Below are positions 3,346-5,533 of a stretch of DNA of 5,533 bases, piece after piece. The stretch spans positions 1 through 5,533 of the forward strand of contig JAITIH010000021.1 in the NCBI GenBank assembly GCA_031279525.1, written 5' to 3'. The notes beneath the pieces are model-generated. The model had not been told where the DNA came from. It did not search any database and saw only the letters and a program-made list of their open reading frames with translations. A program made the translations under genes and the position numbers. Positions within the stretch are counted from its first letter, which is position 1. Each line of letters opens with the position of its first letter. Source of the stretch: Deltaproteobacteria bacterium. Lineage in GTDB: Bacteria; Desulfobacterota; Desulfarculia; Adiutricales; Adiutricaceae.

Positions 3346-5457
3346 ATGGAAAATAACCAAGAAGGGGCGACTCCCCCCACCTCGGCCGAAAAAAAACCCG
3401 ACCTTACTAAAAAAGGCCCTGGCGGCGGTTCGGGCGGCGGCCCTGGCGGCGGCCCTGGCGGCGGCCCTGGCGGCGGGTCGGGCGCCGGCCCTGGCGGCGG
3501 GTCCAAAACCGGCCTTTACGTTTTAGTCGCGGCGATAGTCGTCGCTGTCCTCGCCGTTGGCGGGTTCTTTTACATCCAAAACAAATTTTCCGAGGAGGCC
3601 TACCAAACCTTCGCCACGGCCATGAACAAGGCCATCGCCCAACCGTCCCAATGGTCGTCCGCCTCCCATGACTTTTCGCTCCTCAAAAAGACCCTGACCG
3701 TTAACGAGGTCAAAATCGTCTTTAAATTCAAGGGCCCCAACTGCGACGGCGAAAGCTGCCTGACCCCCATTACGTTTAACGTGGCCAAGGTCCAAATCGT
3801 AAAGGGCTTGCGCCTGGCCTCGCTCGAATCGATTTTTGGCCTGACCGACTGGCGGAATCAGCCGGAGACGCCCATCGCCGAGGATTTGACCCTGTCCGGG
3901 GTGAGCGCGTCCTCCAACTCCTTCGTGGGCGACTTTAACCTCGGCGTCGACGGCGTCGCCTTCGCCGGTTTGACGCTTAAGGCCGTCGCCGACGAAAAGG
4001 CCAAAGGCGCGGTTAGCTTCGTCAAAAACGCCCGAGCCAGCGGCTTTTCCGTGGACGGCCTAAACCTTCGCTACAACGCGTCGCCCAGCGACGGCTCCCC
4101 CAAGGCCCTTCGAAGCGTCGCCGTCGCGGTCGGACATTACGACGTCCAAAACCCCCGCTTGGCCGAGGAGGCCAAAGACCCTTCTAGCCCTTTGTATTTA
4201 CTAGAACTCTTCGGCCTATCCTTCGACGAGTCTAAGGCCGCCGACGTAAAGATCCACTTCTCGACCGTCGACGGGAATGGCGCGTTAGCCGTCGCCGAGG
4301 CCACGCAGAGTGGGGTCCGTTCCAAGGGCGTGGTCGACGCCTTTGGCGTAAAGGGCGTCTCCATGTCGGTCGACGCGACCGAGGCGAAAAATCGCTTGGT
4401 CGCCTTTAAGCTCGACTCGCTTGCGACCTCAGGCTTAGACTACTCGGCCTTTTTGGCCCAAGCCTGGCCTCATTTGGAAGAGTTCGCGGCCGACGCCATA
4501 AAGAGCTACGATTTTGACCTGGCGGAAATTAATCGCTTGTTCGACAAAATCTACTCCATAGGTAACCTCTTGACCCTGCCTTACAACCTGGGAGGCGCCT
4601 CTTACGAAGGCTTTGAACTCGCCATAGAGGACTCCTTCGTCATTGGCTCGAAAAAAGGCTCGATTAAAGGACCATACAAGGCCGGCAAGATCCCGCCGAG
4701 CCAAGCCTTTGGCTTTGACTTATACTTAAACCTGCCCAAAACCGTCAACGTCTTTGAGGCGAGCGATTTTATCCAGAAAGCCTACTCTTTTGGCCAATCT
4801 TTCGGCCAAACCGAGTTCAGCTCCACCTACGAGGTCAAGGGCTCATACGTCCCCGCCTCGGGCGAATACGATGGGATTAGCGATCTAAAGGTCTCAAACC
4901 TCATCGATTTATCAGTCGAAGGGTCTTTCGTCGGCTTTACCGAGTCCCTGATCGACGCCCTAAACGCAATTCCCCTCTACGACGCCATGGCCATCATGTC
5001 GGTGGAGGGACTCGTCGATATTGGGCTCAATAAGCTCGTCTTGGAAATCAAAGACCGTTCCTTCCTAGACAAGCTAATCGCCTACGTCGCCAAGGAGGAA
5101 GGCAAATCCGTCGAGTCGGTCCGCCAAGACCTCGTGAATAACGTAACCGAGGGACTCTTGCCCCTGTACCTGGCCGGAAGGGGCGTGTCCAACGGGATGG
5201 ACGTGGCCGCCGAGGTCCGCGATTTCCTCAATAACCCAAAATCCTTAGCCTTTGGCCTCGCCCCCAAAAAGACCTTTGGCGCCAAAGACGTTTTGGCCGC
5301 GCCTAACCAAGCGGCGATTCTAACGGCTTTAGGCTTAAACGTCGCCGTCAACGGCCAAGCGCCCGTCTTCTTCGAATGGGGCCTCGCGACAAGGCCCGCC
5401 ATCCCGGAAGGCTCCGTCATAGAGGAAGAGGACCTCTTCGACCTCGAGGGAAATTGA
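3346..5457 (+). CDS. Single-pass membrane protein with Gly-rich N-tail and large exported domain, function unknown
   Basis: This 703-residue protein is not one I can name. Residues 1-23 are polar with several Lys. Residues 24-53 are a (P/S)GGG repeat. Residues 57-77 form one strong transmembrane helix. Residues 78-703 form a large soluble domain without further membrane spans. The Lys-rich N-side predicts a cytoplasmic tail with the large domain outside the inner membrane. That domain reads as alternating beta-strand-like segments with short helices. The only two cysteines in the whole protein are Cys133 and Cys138, well placed for a disulfide. The C-terminal third has helical KDRSFLDKLIAY (569-580), then FLNNPKSLAFGLAP (627-640) and an acidic end. 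N-terminal anchor plus long beta-rich domain recalls DUF945/YdgA-like or AsmA-like envelope proteins, but this is only impression. The ATG has a good ribosome binding site. It appears monocistronic here, with its own promoter and long leader. Coding status is very secure. Confidence 0.9.
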   Translation: MENNQEGATPPTSAEKKPDLTKKGPGGGSGGGPGGGPGGGPGGGSGAGPGGGSKTGLYVLVAAIVVAVLAVGGFFYIQNKFSEEAYQTFATAMNKAIAQPSQWSSASHDFSLLKKTLTVNEVKIVFKFKGPNCDGESCLTPITFNVAKVQIVKGLRLASLESIFGLTDWRNQPETPIAEDLTLSGVSASSNSFVGDFNLGVDGVAFAGLTLKAVADEKAKGAVSFVKNARASGFSVDGLNLRYNASPSDGSPKALRSVAVAVGHYDVQNPRLAEEAKDPSSPLYLLELFGLSFDESKAADVKIHFSTVDGNGALAVAEATQSGVRSKGVVDAFGVKGVSMSVDATEAKNRLVAFKLDSLATSGLDYSAFLAQAWPHLEEFAADAIKSYDFDLAEINRLFDKIYSIGNLLTLPYNLGGASYEGFELAIEDSFVIGSKKGSIKGPYKAGKIPPSQAFGFDLYLNLPKTVNVFEASDFIQKAYSFGQSFGQTEFSSTYEVKGSYVPASGEYDGISDLKVSNLIDLSVEGSFVGFTESLIDALNAIPLYDAMAIMSVEGLVDIGLNKLVLEIKDRSFLDKLIAYVAKEEGKSVESVRQDLVNNVTEGLLPLYLAGRGVSNGMDVAAEVRDFLNNPKSLAFGLAPKKTFGAKDVLAAPNQAAILTALGLNVAVNGQAPVFFEWGLATRPAIPEGSVIEEEDLFDLEGN
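3415..3504 (+). repeat. In-frame 12-bp tandem repeat encoding (P/S)GGG
   Basis: Ninety bases make about 7.5 units of a 12-base repeat, consensus CCTGGCGGCGGC. Three central units are identical at DNA level; the flanking ones vary (TCG/TCC for CCT, GCC for GGC). Because the unit is four codons, gain or loss keeps the reading frame and only changes the length of the Gly-rich tail (residues 24-53). Confidence 0.9.
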
Positions 5458-5472
5458 CCTTGAAAAGCCCCC

Positions 5473-5516
5473 GGCCCTGGCCTCCGGCCAGAGCCCGCCA
5501 TAGCCGGGTCAGGGCC
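5473..5516 (+). terminator. Inverted repeats after the last gene, weak terminator candidate
   Basis: CTGGCC (5477-5482) and GGCCAG (5486-5491) form a 6-bp stem with a TCC loop. Alternatively GGCCCTG (5473-5479) pairs with CAGGGCC (5510-5516), followed by TCTT. Neither has a proper T-run, so termination is only suggested by position, 16-59 bases after the stop codon. Confidence 0.3.
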
Positions 5517-5533
5517 TCTTAGCCCCCATGTCC

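Noticed and set aside
5528..5533. ATG at the window edge as the start of a further gene
   Set aside because: Only two codons are visible and no ribosome binding site precedes it.

Overview
The window suggests a GC-rich, probably Gram-negative and anaerobic bacterium. The evidence is indirect. Pyrimidine synthesis uses the NAD-linked, two-subunit dihydroorotate dehydrogenase (PyrK plus class 1B PyrD). The last gene has an N-in/C-out architecture with a large exported domain. Codon usage is GC-rich (GCC, GGC, GTC) yet uses TTA and CTA for leucine freely. Desulfobacterota (former Deltaproteobacteria) is my best guess at the group, but the sequence alone does not settle it.

Layout, all real genes on the + strand. 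90-866 is a PgeF/YfiH (laccase-domain) family gene with a complete metal-site triad. 867-1045 is a gap holding a 12-bp repeat array and a sigma70-like promoter. 1046-2775 is a two-gene operon, pyrK-pyrD, joined by a 4-base ATGA overlap. 2776-3345 is a 570-base non-coding gap. Its first half is GC-rich and carries nested 12-bp inverted repeats. Its second half is AT-rich and carries a promoter with perfect -35 and -10 hexamers (TTGACA, TATAAT), two terminator-like hairpins with T-runs, and no ATG before the next gene. 3346-5457 encodes a 703-residue single-pass membrane protein of unknown function, with a Gly/Pro/Ser repeat tail in front of its membrane helix. 5458-5533 holds only short inverted repeats.

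Functionally, PyrK and PyrD form one enzyme that oxidises dihydroorotate to orotate and passes the electrons to NAD+. PgeF-family proteins act on purine nucleosides, so the left side has a loose nucleotide-metabolism theme, although pgeF appears to be a separate transcription unit. The 703-residue protein is a distinct unit with its own strong promoter and a leader of about 270 bases. That leader, with possible conditional termination or a short RNA, is the most unusual part of the window. No mobile element, CRISPR array, tRNA or rRNA was seen.
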